Positions 1 to 12,682 are shown, counted from the stretch's first letter. The stretch is DNA of 64,000 nt from Lasiosphaeris hirsuta (GCA_030549175.1 JAUKUA010000001.1:5518001-5582000); one strand, 5' to 3'. The notes: generated by a model not told the origin, from the sequence alone. Translations and numbers: made by a program.

Positions 1-2050
1 CTTCGGACCATGCAGGCCTATTCCCTTGTGATGATCACGGTTTAATGACGCAATACCTGGCGAACTACACCCCATTGCAGCCCAGTCGTGCAACGGCTAT
101 GCAGCCTTCTGCAAGTAGGGAAGAGATGGTCTACCCCGGAGCCTCGCCGACGGGAAAGTACGACGGTAATGTGGAAGACAATTGTAATGCTACGGGCTTG
201 GGGATCCAAACTCAACCTCATCTTATGAACAACCCCGGCAGGCCAAATGGCATCGCAGGCGCATACCCCGGCGATGTTGACTCGCCATCATTCAGCCGGC
301 ACAGCAGCTCTTGGGGCCTTCCCCTACGGTACAATTCGCTGCAGGGCTTTGATATCAAGGATGACCCAGATACTTTAGATATACAGGGGAGATCGGCAAC
401 CTTTGATCTCTTTCCCCACTCGAGAACGCTCCCAGCTAGAAGAGGACCGTTCAAGGACCATGATCAGCGTGAGAGAACCGCGCGCACGAGGAAGATGGGT
501 AGCTGCATTAGATGCAGGATGCAAAGGATACGGGTAAGGCTTTCCTCCCGTGCTCGCACAGCCTACTTGTGAGACGATGCAGGAAGCCGAGTGCTGACAT
601 GTCTCCTAGTGTAACCTCGACCCTGAAGACGAGAAGGGCCCCTGCATATCATGCAAGAAGATTGCCGCTAATAGTAGGATATACCGGCTGAATTGCCTTC
701 GTTGGAAGATAACAGATGTCAAACTCTTCAAGCCCGGCCAGGTCAAGGGGCACGAATGGACGAATCGATGGAGGGATAGCGTGGTCGACGACATTGGGAG
801 CTGGGCGGCGGCTGACTCGAGGGTCATCCACGTCACCGAAGGCTATACAGGTCGGTCGGTCAGGTTGCAGGTTCGACGGTTTCAACCACAGGACGGAGAT
901 AAGTTGGACAGGTCCTGGGTCTCGGGCGGTGTCAGAAAGTCGGTCACGATTCCGCCTTTCGCGATTGTCGACATGGAATCAGCCAAGAGCGCTTTCGACG
1001 ACTACATCAAAAGGGGCCTGATGGATTGCTGTCAGCGTTTATTAGGGTCACAGGAGGAATTGCTTTGGAAGACGTACGCCCTCGCCATCAAGACTATGGG
1101 GAGTCCATCCACAAATGAGGCGGAGAGGAAGCTCCTCGTGAGCACGCTTGATCTGTGGATGTCTGTGAGGTTAACGACCAAGTCATTTGAAATCGTGGGG
1201 GATGATACTTTGGATATGCCCCGAGACCTGATTCAGGATCACGACAATCCCCTCCATGGGAAGATTCCGCTTCCGCCGGTTATGGGAGCCCAAATCGATT
1301 CGGTTCTGATACACCAGATTCAGCCCCACCTTCGTCGCAGGACGCTCGAGGAGCTCCAGAAGATGACTCAAGACAAAAAGCAAAAGACGTGGCTCACCAC
1401 ATATCTAGTGACCTTCATATTGTTGCACAACATCGCTCTCATCACGAAACACGACGCAGATTATGCAAGAAAACATGGAATGAAGGTCGGTTTCTTCTCC
1501 CCACGGTGGAGTCCGCATTGCAGACGTGCAAGGCTGGTTGCCAACGAGGAAGGGGTGAGAGAATGGCTACTAACTGCTGCTGCAGAGACGATTCGCAAGG
1601 GAGGACAACGTGAAGGAATATAACCTTGGTGAGGAAAGCCCCCAGCAACGGCTACTTGTACCGTTTTTGCTCGCCGTCGCTTGCCACTACTAATCATAGC
1701 ACAGGCGCGAACACACTCCTTGCCTACTTCCACTACTGCAATAAGGGCATCTACCCATTCTCGGCCGAGTGCAAGGATCAAGACCTCCAGAGCTTGGCAG
1801 AGCTTGACGAGGATGCAATGTCATTCGTCAAATACACTCGGCAGTTCGCCTCTAAAAACAGTGAGCAGACCCAACTTATGACCCAAGATGGTGCGAAACC
1901 AAGACACTGGGGCAGCGCTAACGCTTGTGTCCCTCGCCGCTTGCAGACCGACATTGGGATGAGCTCTGGCATGAGGAGAACTATGAGAGCGAGTATTACT
2001 ACGTGAGCCAGCTCTTTGAGCAAAATTGGCAACCCCGGACAATGGGCTAG
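1..2050 (+). CDS. Zn2Cys6 fungal transcription factor, 5' end possibly outside window
   Basis: Probable nuclear DNA-binding regulator. Five exons: to 533, 610-1485, 1586-1628, 1705-1860, 1947-2050; all introns are GT-AG and phases match. The first ATG in view is at 45, but the frame is open to base 1, so an upstream start or exon is possible. From that ATG the product is about 556 residues. The Zn cluster is split by intron 1: C154, C157, C164 (first codon of exon 2), C175, C178, then C192, giving CX2CX6CX10CX2C and a last gap of 13, longer than the usual 6-9. The motif is followed by a KITDVKLFK stretch and a VTEGYTGR segment that I recall from a family of fungal zinc-cluster proteins of the same layout. 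The C-terminal part, including LLAYFHYCNKG and YYYVSQLFE, is restored only by removing introns 2-4. Target genes cannot be inferred. A 286-residue open frame on the opposite strand is a shadow. Confidence 0.85.
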
Positions 2051-5000
2051 GTGTTCGATTGGGCAGACTGGTGGCCTTTTGGTGCGGCATTCCTCTCGGC
2101 CTGGCGGGCGATGCAGAGCGTTTGATGCATGTGAACCAAAAGAGACGACCGGGAAGGGCCACCCAACGAACGATTCGCTGGGGGTGGATCATCGGGCTCG
2201 CGGCAAGCGCAGGTTGGCTGACAACGGCACCCATGGCACCGTCCCGGATGAAACGTCCTGGATAGACACCCCAGCAAGATGTATATAGCAAGTGGAAAGC
2301 GAAAACCAACGTGGCACCTTGCTTTAGTCTCTTTGGCCCAAGCCACCTGCTGCGAGCAGACGCTGGCAGACTCCTGTACTGTACAAAACTAGTTCGCATC
2401 CAAGAGAGGTGTGGCTGGGCACTGCAGGCCGCCTCTGGGCGAGCAATCACAGAGGGTGGCACAATGGAGACGCTCCATGCTGAAAGTAAGGCATCCTGCC
2501 AGGACTTGAAAGGACAGGAAAGGTGGAGGGTTTGTTTTCGGAGGCCAAGTTCACTGAGGACTATGGCAACTCGAGTCCCCCAGGCTGGCCAAGCTGGGGC
2601 GGAGGAGGGTTGAGCAGGAGTTAGCGAAGCGAAGCGATGCATGCGATGCGATGCGATGCGACCGACTGACTGCGGGGCCAAGAAAGGGCCAAGATGGGAC
2701 CCAGGGCGAACCCCGGCCTGCTCGGTCTGCAGGCTTTGGCCGTTCTGGCCTCATCGAGATGCATGGCCAAAGTGTTGTGTGCGTCGATAAGGGCTAGCCG
2801 AAGGCGGAAAAGCTGTCTAAAGGATCAAAATGAATCGAATGAACCAAAGTTGTGCTGCACATCGCTGTTTTCCTCTTTGCCCCACCTCGGTCGGCCAGGA
2901 CGGGCCAGGTCCCAGCACGATAGCTAGCGGCTGGGTGTAGCAGGCGTATCCCACCTTGGCTTCTTGGCTCAAATCTCCAATATCCCGAATCCCAAATGCG
3001 GCTCCTCCTGTTTTCCCCTCGATCCTGGGGCGTATTGGACCCTTTGCTGGGCGTTAACGCCGTTGCGCGGTAAGCGGCGGCGATGGAATACCTATACCGG
3101 TATCGAGCCCGCGGCGACAAAGTGCACTGGCAAGACTGGGTGCTGGGTGCTGGGTGCTGGGTTTGGCCGTCAATCGAATACTCCTCTCTCTCTGCCCTGA
3201 TGCTGCCCCACCTGATCTCGCCCGCTCTACGGATACTACTTGGCCCCTTGCTGTTTTCGCTGGCGCCGCGACCGCGGCTGCTAGGACGGCTAGATCTCCT
3301 CGATGCGGCCAGCGGTGCCGACCGACTCTCGGTGACGTGGGAAGTAGTTACTGCTCTGGCCCGGAGATATGTTTTCGCATCAGCGCTGTTCCAGTGTGAG
3401 CGGCTGGCTCTGGCGATTGCCCTGGCTATCTACCCAAGACGGGGGATACCTGCTGCCGAAGGACGAAACAATGCAGTGGACCGAGTACATACAGATCTTT
3501 ACATACACACCCATGTCGTCAAAACTTACCTAGGTAGGTAGATATGTATGAGGAAAAACGGCAAAACCCCGATGCTTTTCCCAACGATGCCGCCCTGGCC
3601 CGCTCGGTTGGCCGCCGTCTCGATACAGATGCTGCCGCATGCCAGGCCCTGGCCAGGCCTGGCCTTACGCAATACCGAGGCTCTGGCGTGCTCGAACTAA
3701 TACTCGAGCCATTCCACCTACAGATACACCGATAGATAGGTAGATTCTTCTCCAGTCGCAATCGGTGATCAGCCAAGACAAGCCACCGAAAAACGTGAGC
3801 AAATCGATTTGGGCGAACGGCTGCATCGTGGAAGCCACGGAAAGGGGGTAGTGGGTGGGTGTCTCCTTCCCATCCCCCATCCCCATGCCCATCCCCTACC
3901 CATCTCCTGCCCATTACCATCTACCCATCTCCAACCCCAATTACTCCACTCCCCACTTCCGGGCATTTCATCCTTCTCTCTGGTGTTTGGTGTACAGCAG
4001 CCGTTAGTTAGCCCGTGGGACACAATAGCTTGTCACCTCCACCCAGGCTCATTCCTCTTCCCCTTTTCTTATTTTCCCATTTATTTCCTCGGCCGGGGGC
4101 TGTGCTTTCTTTCCTTGGGTTGATGTTGCACAGAACCACGACAGGTCCTAGGCCTGTCCTATCGCGCTCTCAGTCCCCCACCCGCTAAATATCACCTGAG
4201 AGTCAGACGGGCGGGCTTTTTCTGGCTGCATCAATGGACGTCATGCATGGATATTTTGTCCCATGTTTTGTCCGTAGAACTTGCATCCTCATTATCTCCC
4301 AGCACCCGACCTCCTGCCCTGGATGTGATGCACGCCTACAGCCCCCAGCTGCCGTGTACTCCACACCCTGCCTTGCCCCAGGCAGGTTGCTCCGTATCAC
4401 CCACCTAAGGTACATCCACGTCGAGCAGCGAGGTATCGATCTGGTTCTCTCCAGCAACAGCGCCACCTCCACTGCATGGCTTGCGTTTGCTTACTGCGTA
4501 CGGTGGAGAGGAACGCATGAATGTCTCGCTCCCTCTCCGCCTTTCCAATGCGCACAGGTCTCCTCCCCCTCTCTGTTTCTCCCCGTCTAGGTATCATCCG
4601 CTTGGGCTAGCTACCCTGCCTCCCTCCGCTGTACCTACCTACTGTACCTATGCTAGCCTTGCCATACGCGCCTGTTGTTGCCGCTTCAGCCGTTGCGACT
4701 ACCGGTTGCTATCGGTGAGGATAGATGCCTGAGCTGCATCCTTCGAGTGCTTGGAGTGCTCCGTCTGGCAGCTGGCGCCATCTTTGATGCTTGCTATTGT
4801 CTCCCTATGCCTCCCAGCTGGCGCCGAAGTATACGCAGCAAGATAGGAGGTACCTTACCCGGGAGTCCCTTAGCTGATGTCGCTACAGCCCTCGCTTCAA
4901 CCCGAGAAGGGGCGACGAGGGAGGGAGGGGTGTGTCCTGCCAAACCTTTCCCAAGGTCAATGTCGTTGCTACCTACCTTCCCGCATTTTTCAAACGCCTT

Positions 5001-6009
5001 CCTCGACCTCACCAGCCAAGCTGGCGCAAGGATGCTTTCCTTTTCCTCCTTCCATTCTGCTGCACAAGACTAGCGCACACCTCGGGTGCCTCCCTTGATA
5101 GCGATACACACACCACCTCACGGAGGACGACCAACTCAAGAACATAGCACGACATAAGCGTCTTGAAATGTACATACGACTCCCCGGCGCGGAGCTAAGT
5201 TAGCTCAGCCCAGCCAGGGGCCAGCAGTGGCACCTCAGCCCATCAGGTACCGACTGCCTGGGTACTGCTGCCAGCTGCCGTTCCCGCCTGGTGATGTCTC
5301 TCTGCGCTACTTGCTTGCTGCTGCTCCTGCAGCTTCTGTTATGCCAGAAACCTAGCTCTGCAACTAGGACTCGCGGTCGCTATCCTGACGTTGCCTGTCC
5401 GCTGTGCTTTTTCTGCTTCCGTGCCTTATTCTATTTGTCGGCCTGCTCGACCTTCAGCTACCTTGGTACCCGCATAACGTCAAGGCGCCGGCCTGCCAGG
5501 CTCGCACAACCACTTGTGTGCCGACGCAAGCAGGAAGACCTGAGACGCCTGAGCCCGCGCAAGAAACCTTTGGTCTTCTCCTCTGTTTGGCCTGTTCGTC
5601 CCTGTCTGGACTTCTGGCAATCAGGACCTGCGGGTTTTCTTATATCAGACTCGGGGCGCCCAAACATGTTCCCATCGCCCTTCGTCCCCAAGTCCATCAT
5701 CGATCCGCCAAGCCCCGCCCACCCCAAATCTTCGTGCGTTTCCAAGACACTTCCGAACCCTCGGCACTCAGTACTCGAGTGCCCCTTTCTCCACTGTACC
5801 CCATACGGAAAACTCCCCCTTATCTCTTGCGTGCTTCTTGCCACCCGGCCCTATCCTACCCAGATATCTCTAGCCACAGGCCGCCCGTCCAGGTAAGTGG
5901 TAGCCACTGGGGGGGAATCAACAATGCATGGGAAATCCTAGAGGATGACGTGAGTCTGACGCAGGCTGTTGAGCCGCAACAGAAGAATAAGAACCAGCCC
6001 ACCGTCAAT
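2051..6009. other. Gene-free interval, including the leader of the dioxygenase gene
   Basis: No open frame here resembles a known protein or shows consistent coding character. It holds a degenerate GCGAT/GCGAA repeat (about 2623-2661), three copies of the heptamer GGGTGCT (about 3136-3162), an AGGTAGGT-type motif with palindromic ACCTAGGT (3526-3540), and further TACCTACC motifs near 4630. The frame of dioxygenase exon 1 stays open upstream to an ATG at 5404, but that 200-residue extension is low-complexity, proline- and leucine-rich and unlike the family, so I treat it as leader. A candidate 5'UTR intron lies at 5893-5964: donor GTAAGT, a CTGAC branch, acceptor GCAG. Confidence 0.6.
5893..5964 (+). 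other. Candidate 5'UTR intron of the TauD-like gene
   Basis: A consensus donor (AG|GTAAGT) at 5893 pairs with a CTGAC branch-like site and a GCAG acceptor ending at 5964, giving a 72-nt intron 45 bp before the chosen ATG. Size and sites match the confirmed introns of this gene. If it is spliced, the in-frame upstream ATG at 5404 is unlikely to be the translation start. RNA evidence would be needed to settle it. Confidence 0.5.
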
Positions 6010-7432
6010 ATGTCCGCTCTCGGCGCTGGTCCCGTTATCACTGCGGCCTTCCCCCCAATCGCCGGTGATTCAAGCCTTGCCCTGGCCGCTAAGGCTAACG
6101 CTGATATTACCCCGGCCCTCCCAACTGGCTTCCCAGCCGAACTGAAGGCCAAGCTTGCCTGGACTGGGTCTGACTTCCCGAACGAGTCTGATCACACATT
6201 CATCCTGAGTGCTGCGGACTTGGCCGAGGTCAAGACGGCCACGGAAATCTACAAGTGTGAGCAAACTGCCCTCTTACCCGCCTCCTGCTTGCCAACATCC
6301 CTCTGGTCTGTAATTTTCATGCTGAGATCAGTCCAGCGCATGGCCAAGATGGGGATTTAGTGGACCCAAATAGTTTCCCGCTTCCCACCCTGGGACTGAA
6401 GCTCAAGGCACTGAGCAGCGATGTCCACCACGGCAAGGGTTTTTGTGTCATTCGCGGCATCGATCCCGCTTCTTACTCGGTTGAGGACCTTACCATGGTC
6501 TATCTCGGTATCCAGTCCTACATTGCAGAGCAACGAGGCCGTCAAGACAAGTGTGGAAACATGCTAGGCAAGTGGGCCAGCCTCAGTATTTGGCAACGCA
6601 GTTGTGGCTGACAGCCAAGCAAGTTCACATCATCGCCGACAGCAGCACCAAGGAGGCTGGCGAGCATCATCGCCACTCAAACAAGACCATTGTGGGTTCA
6701 AACCCGATCCCGATACCACCAGGTTGCACCAAAGCTGATACCGGTTGTTAGACCTTTCACAATGAGGAGGCTGGCGACATTGTCAGCTGGCTGACCCGAA
6801 GCACTGCCGCAGCCGGCGGCAAATGCATCATTGCCTCGGCCTACACCGTCTATAATGTTTTGGCGGCTACTCGCCCTGACCTCATTCGCACTTTGGCACG
6901 ATCTGATTGGCCCTTTGCCTTGTAAGTGGACAAAAATACCAGGGCGCTGTGCCGGGTACGGTTTCCAAGAACTGACCAAAGCGCCAGGCCACAATTCCAA
7001 TGCCGGCCCGTGATATTTTGGCAGGACTCGAAACTCATCATGAACTTCGGCCGAGCTGCTCTTCTCGGGAACGAGGCGCATCCACGGCCTAGCCATCTGC
7101 CATCCCTATCGTATCGCCAGATGGAGGCCTTGGATGCCATCGAAGCCATTGCTCGAGCCACGCAAGTCGAGATAATAACCCAGCCCGGAGACATGCATTT
7201 CATCAACAATCTGGCGATCCTGCATCGTCGCGAGGGTTTCGTGGACGGCAAGGTTCCCACCGAGAAGCGCCATTTGGTCCGCATGCGCCTTCGCAGCGCT
7301 CAGCACGGGTGGTCGATTCCAGCGGCCTTGGGCCCCGAGTGGAACGAGGCCTTCGACGAAGACGGAGTCAAGCATTGGCACCTGGAGCCGATGCCTTCCT
7401 TCTTCTTCCCCCTGCGGCGCCACCCCAACTGA
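6010..7432 (+). CDS. TauD/TfdA-like Fe(II)/2-oxoglutarate-dependent dioxygenase
   Basis: Clavaminate-synthase-like oxygenase of 386 residues; such enzymes oxidise small molecules using Fe(II), O2 and 2-oxoglutarate. The substrate is unknown. Exons: 6010-6256, 6337-6567, 6624-6691, 6752-6921, 6988-7432. Joining them gives a continuous protein with the family-typical stretch GFCVIRGIDP, an iron-binding H-x-E candidate at H185/E187 (FHNEE), and the distal LHRR motif at H318-R320, whose His should bind iron and Arg the cosubstrate. Intron 2 is GC-AG, not GT-AG: the exon ends CTAG and the intron begins GCAAGT; only this junction restores the reading NML-VHIIADSS. The ATG at 6010 was chosen because family-like sequence starts soon after it, although the frame is open further upstream. 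The gene is flanked by large gene-free regions on both sides, so context gives no clue to the pathway. Confidence 0.9.
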
Positions 7433-9762
7433 GCGGCTCGCGCGATTCCTCCCCGGCTCGCGTCCTTGCACAAGTATTCTTTTTCTTTCTGTCACATCAT
7501 TAGCGTTACGTCTGGAACTTGTGTCGAACATCGGGTAGGGTTGGGGCGGAAAAGGGTTACGGAGGAAAAGGACGGCGGCGTCTCGGTCAACATTTACTAT
7601 TCCCACGGTAATCAGGGTTACAGGGTGAAATGGGCAAAGGTCCGCATGGCTAGCGGGAAAAGGAAGCAAGTATCCATCTGCACATGCAGTCCCGGGTCAA
7701 TCCCTAGTGTAGAGGGGACATCTGTTGCTTATTCTCCTATGGAACACGGTATCGATCTCTTTCACAGAGGACGGGGGCATGCATCATTTACGGCCAGAAA
7801 GCCAATAAACACACATGACGGTAGCCACTGACTCTCTTTTCTCCCGTGATTTGTTTCAGAAACAGTTGTCGTTGTCGTGTATGTAGGTGGTCTTCGCAGC
7901 CCCGTGCAGGTGTCGTCCTGTCTATGCCTGTTGGCCGCAGATGGTTTTCAGCTGCGCAGCTCCGCACCGCGTACATAGTCGCCTCGGCTCGCCAATCGTG
8001 TTGGCAGCCGGCGCTTGGGCGGTCGAACCAAGACAGACACGACCATGGGGTTGGGCCGCAGACAGCAGTATCGGTGGCCCACATGGCTGATGGCGTCTGC
8101 AGCTTGTATGCATGTGTGTCGCTTTGCATGTCGCGACGCCAGAGGCTAGTCAGAGACTTATACTTGGCGGTCCCGATCATGCTACCCCAGGATATCAACC
8201 CTCTTCTCCGCGGTTTGGCCGGCACCATCAGCCCTCGATAGGCCTGCCTTCATGCTACTACGTCTCGGGCGGCCCTGGGCCGGGAGCCGGTTGTGGCCAC
8301 GTCAGTCAACAGATACTGCACGTATGGTATGTAGCTGTCTCTGTCGTGTCTGTAGCCCTTTAGGCTCACCGCGTGCGACTTGGATCCTGCCCGGAATCCG
8401 CGAGTATCACCATGGTGGCGTCGGAACTGGCAGGCCTCGGCTGGCCACGACGATGGGAAAAGGCAAAATGACGAAGATATTAGAGGACAGGGGCGCAGAG
8501 CAAGATGTGAAGGGCGAGGACTAGCTGCAGTCAGTGCTGGCGGATGCCTAGGTCGGACGCGGATGACAGCAATGCCGTTCCTCGTTCTTCCCTCCCACTG
8601 GAAGCACCCAAAGACCGATAAAGCCTCCCCGGGACTCGACTCGCCGGGTAAGCCCATAGCCATGGCGCGCAGGCCAAAGCAAAGCCCGTCAAACATACAA
8701 GCCCAATTCGCGGGCTCCCCGCTCCACGCTCCCCAGGTTGCGCGATCGTTTGTGGCTCTTTTAGTCGTTCCGCTGCATGACGAGGTCGTCTCCCGTTTCG
8801 GCCAATGCTAGCAGCCTCCCAGGGGGAGGCAGATAGGTCACTTCTCACATCCTTACCGCGCTCAACTTGCTTTTTTTTTTTTTCTTCTCTTGTTCGGATC
8901 CCCGATATCTTGGTGGCCCAAGGACGGCCGGCTGCACGAGGGTCCTGAAGCGGCTAGGCGGGACGACAGTTGACGAGTTTCTCGAAGGCACGAGTGGCTA
9001 GTCTGTGGAGCCACTAGAGAGACCAGATGGGTGAGCATGGAGCTGATGCAGGACTGATCGCATAGGGCAAGGGGGGAGGGGGCCACAACAATGGAAAGTG
9101 TCGAATGCCCCCTCCTGCCCATCCTGCCGCCAATCCTCCAGGCCCCATCCTGCCCCATTCACAACGTGCTCGCACTCTCCGCGCAGCAATGCAAATGCGG
9201 GCCCGGATCGGATGAGCTGCGGCCGAGATACCACCTCGGCTGCTGTGAGATAGAGATATGGCCGAGATCGAGCCAGGCGCAAACCGGGGCCTCCCCAGAG
9301 GTGCAGGAGGTGGGCAGACAGCGACACCCGTGCAGCAAGCAGGTCTGCGGCCGTCTCGTCACCCCATTGATCACCCCATCGAGGGCCCGGGGAGAATTGG
9401 GGATTCCCCTTGCCCCCCTTCCCACACTGCCCCATTACCCCCAGCCAGCAGCTACCTTACCTTAGCAGGTAGGTGCGGAGACCTAGCGGTGCAGCGAGCG
9501 GCAGAGCGAGCGATTTCGGCTCGGCCGTGCTGTGTGGGCTTTGTGACGGGCTCCCATGTTTTCGAAGCCTTTTCCATGTTGTTTTGCACTACCTAACACA
9601 AGGTACATACCTGAGCACGCAGGCCCCCTTCCCCCCCCCTGGTCGTCCTCGGTATCTGCGGACGTCGCGTCTTGGCACGCGACAGGCACGACTATCAGGG
9701 CAGGTCGTCAAAATAAAGTATCGCCACTCTGCTCTGTTGGTCGGCCCCTTCATCAGCAGGCC

Positions 9763-9782
9763 GGGGGGGGGGGGGGGGGGGG
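9763..9782. repeat. Poly-G tract, 20 bases
   Basis: An uninterrupted run of 20 G. Such tracts are often miscalled in assemblies, so the true length may differ. It lies about 60 bp before the heptamer array at 9843. Similar homopolymers occur at 12573 (C13), 35341 (G16) and 41393 (C22). Confidence 0.95.
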
Positions 9783-9842
9783 CGACACGGACGGGACGGC
9801 TCTCGTCACTACCCGCCAGCAGGTATCCGGCGCAGGCGCGCA

Positions 9843-9897
9843 TACTGTGTACTGTGTACTGAGTACTGAATACTGAGGATTGCGGATTGCGGATTGC
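9843..9897. repeat. Compound period-7 array (TACTGNN x5, GGATTGC x3)
   Basis: Five head-to-tail copies of TACTGNN (GTG, GTG, GAG, GAA, GAG endings) run directly, with a one-base overlap, into three perfect copies of GGATTGC, keeping the same period of seven. The GGATTGC unit returns as a longer array at 10871. Confidence 0.9.
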
Positions 9898-10831
9898 GTA
9901 CGGTAGCGAGAACTGGCGAGACAGACGATCCGCGCATATCCGTGCGACAACTACAGGTACCCGCGTCTGGCTTGGGCGCCGCTGGAGGTTGCACGGATCC
10001 GCACGAGACGCCAGCCGCTTGCTTGTCTCTCCCCGCCAAGGGCCCGGAGCCGCTCACCGCGACCACCACGACCGCCGTGACACAGACAAGGCGTGGGTTA
10101 CTGCAATACAGAATCCGGATTACGGGTTATGGATGAGGATTGCGCACTACTGCGATCCGCCGACCAGTGGCTTACCTCCCCCATCCCTTTTTCCTATTTT
10201 GCTGTTTTCGCTTCTCCGTCTTGTCGTCTGCACCGAGTACTCTTTTGGCCTTCTTTGCCCCATAGGTCTCCGCCTTCCCCTCTTCAACGGCCCATGTTGC
10301 GGCTCTTTCGACCAGTCACATAAACCTGCTTGGGGATCTGTGTGTATACGTACGCACGTACATGGGCGAGATCTTGTCCTCCCACGTGTGTGCGGACGGG
10401 GCTGATGGTGCCAAACGCGCCTCGCTGTAACCGATTGCGGGCTCGGCCCGAGCGGTGAGACGGACTGAAGCCTGGGCTGAGATGCGCACAAGGTTTTGGG
10501 TACGAGACGGCGATCGTGTGATTGTCGTCGATACGCGCCCGCGAATTGGCTGCGGGCATTGCCTCTCTGAGGCTCGACAGACGGCTTTTCCGAGCTATTT
10601 CCTCCTCATTGATGCCCTTCCAAGAGCCCGGTCACTGACCAGAGTCGTGGCGGATGGCTGCTAAGAAGGCCACGCATTTCAGGTCACACCGCTTCGCCCG
10701 AGGTGTCACCATTTCCAGGGTTGCGTCCTCGTTGGAAAAGTTTGCCCAAGCCGGTCTAGAGTCAGTCGGCGTAGCGGCATATCCCACCCGGCATTGAGCG
10801 GTTGGCATCGTTTCTGCAGTTGACGAGTCTC

Positions 10832-10923
10832 GCGGATTGCGGATGCGGACATGGATGCGGACGTATATGCGGATTGCGGATTGCGGATTGCGGATTGCGG
10901 ATTGCGGGTTACGGATTACGGAT
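10832..10923. repeat. GGATTGC heptamer array
   Basis: Five perfect tandem copies of GGATTGC occupy 10871-10905. Diverged relatives (GGATGCGGAC, GGTTACGGATTACGGAT) extend it on both sides. The same unit occurs at 9877-9897, and degenerate relatives (CCGGATTACGGGTTATGGAT) lie near 10110-10140, so three clusters sit within 1.1 kb. Confidence 0.9.
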
Positions 10924-11432
10924 ATTCTACAGAGTGCTCTTCCTCTTTGTCCCGCGCGCGGCGTCCTAGCAGCGGGATCCCTCTCTTGACTTAGCGGTTG
11001 GGAATTTTGAGAGCTTGTGCGAGTTTGTGTTGCTCTGACCTCGCTGCTTGGACACGGCCGGCGTCGAGAGTCTTTGCTTTTTACCCACCTCCAAGTCCTC
11101 TGGTCTCTGAACACCCACACACGCCAGAAAAGGCTCGATGAAAAAAGCCACCAACGATCTCACCGCACCCCGCCAAGACCCCAAGTCTACACTCGTTCGG
11201 ATTACATCATCGGCTGCGGTTGGCTATGTTCCAGCCAAGCTCCCGTGGCGCCTCACAGTCATCACAGACACTCATGCTGGGCTGAGCTCAAAGTTCTGGT
11301 TTAGGCACTACCCCACCTCCACCTTTGCCCTCTGCCCCGCCATTCAAGAATACTGCCCGCCTCGTTGTGCAACAAAAATCATGTCCCGACATACAAGCCC
11401 ACGCCGCTGCCACTTTTCTCCTACCCTGGCAA

Positions 11433-11456
11433 GTGCGAGTGCGAGTGCGAGTGCGG
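11433..11456. repeat. GTGCGA hexamer repeat
   Basis: About four tandem copies of GTGCGA (the last one GTGCGG) inside the gene-poor region. No coding frame around it is credible. Confidence 0.85.
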
Positions 11457-12682
11457 AAATGGCCATCCATAGGGATTGACACCCGCATTTGTCCACTGAC
11501 TTATGTGGCTCCCTCCCTCACACAGGATCATCGCTTGGTGTTCCCGTTCGAGGCTGTCCTACATGGAATCCCGCCAAAATCCCCTGCCTGGTCCCTACGA
11601 TTTACCGGGGAGGGGGAGGAGGACCTTGAGCAGCCGAAAATATCACAACACTCGCCAACGCATCGGACCGGAGACGTCGCGGCGTATCGCTGGAGCTGGA
11701 GCATCTGGAACAGATGGTGAAGATGGAGCGCCCCTTCACATGCAAGAAAGACCCTTCCTGGACCGGGATTTGCTGCTGGCTGCTGGGTGGCATAGATGTG
11801 CTGTGGATCGCCGCGTTCGGAAATCACCATATATGGGCATACATGGGTAACACGAACGGCATCCAAACGGCATACTACCGGCAGGGCGAGGATGGAAAAG
11901 ACTGAATTCCCATTTTTTTTATTTGCCCTCGACAGCCATCGCTGAATGGCCTGAAGCTGTCGATGACTTTCGAGGCGATTCACTTCCGCCTCCCCTCCTC
12001 GCACATACTCCCGTCTCCTACCTTCCAACCCGTCACTCCTCTTCCACCATCCACACAAACGAAGCCGTTCAAATCGTACGAGTCAGAACTTGAGGGCCGT
12101 GGCATAGAGCTTTTGTTGTCTAAGGCGCACACGCCCTGCAGCAATCTCTGGTGCGGAGTTCTTTCCCGCGAATGCGCAAGCGCGCCCCTATTAGTTGATT
12201 GACGATTGACGACGTGCGATACCGCACTGGACGCTCTGAACACCCGCCGATTGGCGGGGAGGCCATCGGCTTGCTTTCGTGGCCCAGCAATCAAAAGCAC
12301 CAAGTTCATGCTTGAGGCAGACTGCTTGATTCGTCCTCAGTATATGCATTGTCGCCCTCTTCCCCCGTTTGGGCGGGCGGGCGGCCAACTGAAGGCGCAA
12401 GATGGGAAAGGCATGAAGGAGAGCAAGAAAACGAATACTCCCTCTCCCCCCAACTTTGTCCGACGGAAGGAAGTCTCAACCGCTCGTTTTCAGCCAACTG
12501 TTTTTCTTGGCAAACCTGAAGTTGAGTACTTCTTGGAGCCATCGATCGTTTTTGCCATTCTGGCTGCTTCCTCCCCCCCCCCCCCGCGCTCTCGGCCCTC
12601 TCTGTTCAAGTGAAATTTGCTCAGGCTGGGTCCCGGGATTTGTGTCACCAGGCATGCATTCGTTTCTATCGTTGGGCGTTTA

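Noticed and set aside
1554..1585. Short intron with donor GTGAGA in the zinc-cluster gene
   Set aside because: About 30 nt is too short for a fungal intron, and the 100-nt intron starting at 1486 restores the family-like sequence instead.
1821..2681. 286-codon open frame on the minus strand
   Set aside because: It lies mainly antisense to the last exons of the zinc-cluster gene and has no family features; the plus-strand exons explain the region.
5404..6009. In-frame N-terminal extension of the TauD-like protein
   Set aside because: The extra 200 residues are low-complexity and unlike the family, and a consensus intron at 5893-5964 would interrupt them.
6692..6712. tRNA-like T-arm (GGGTTCAAACCC)
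   Set aside because: It lies inside an intron of the dioxygenase gene and no matching acceptor stem or A box is present upstream.
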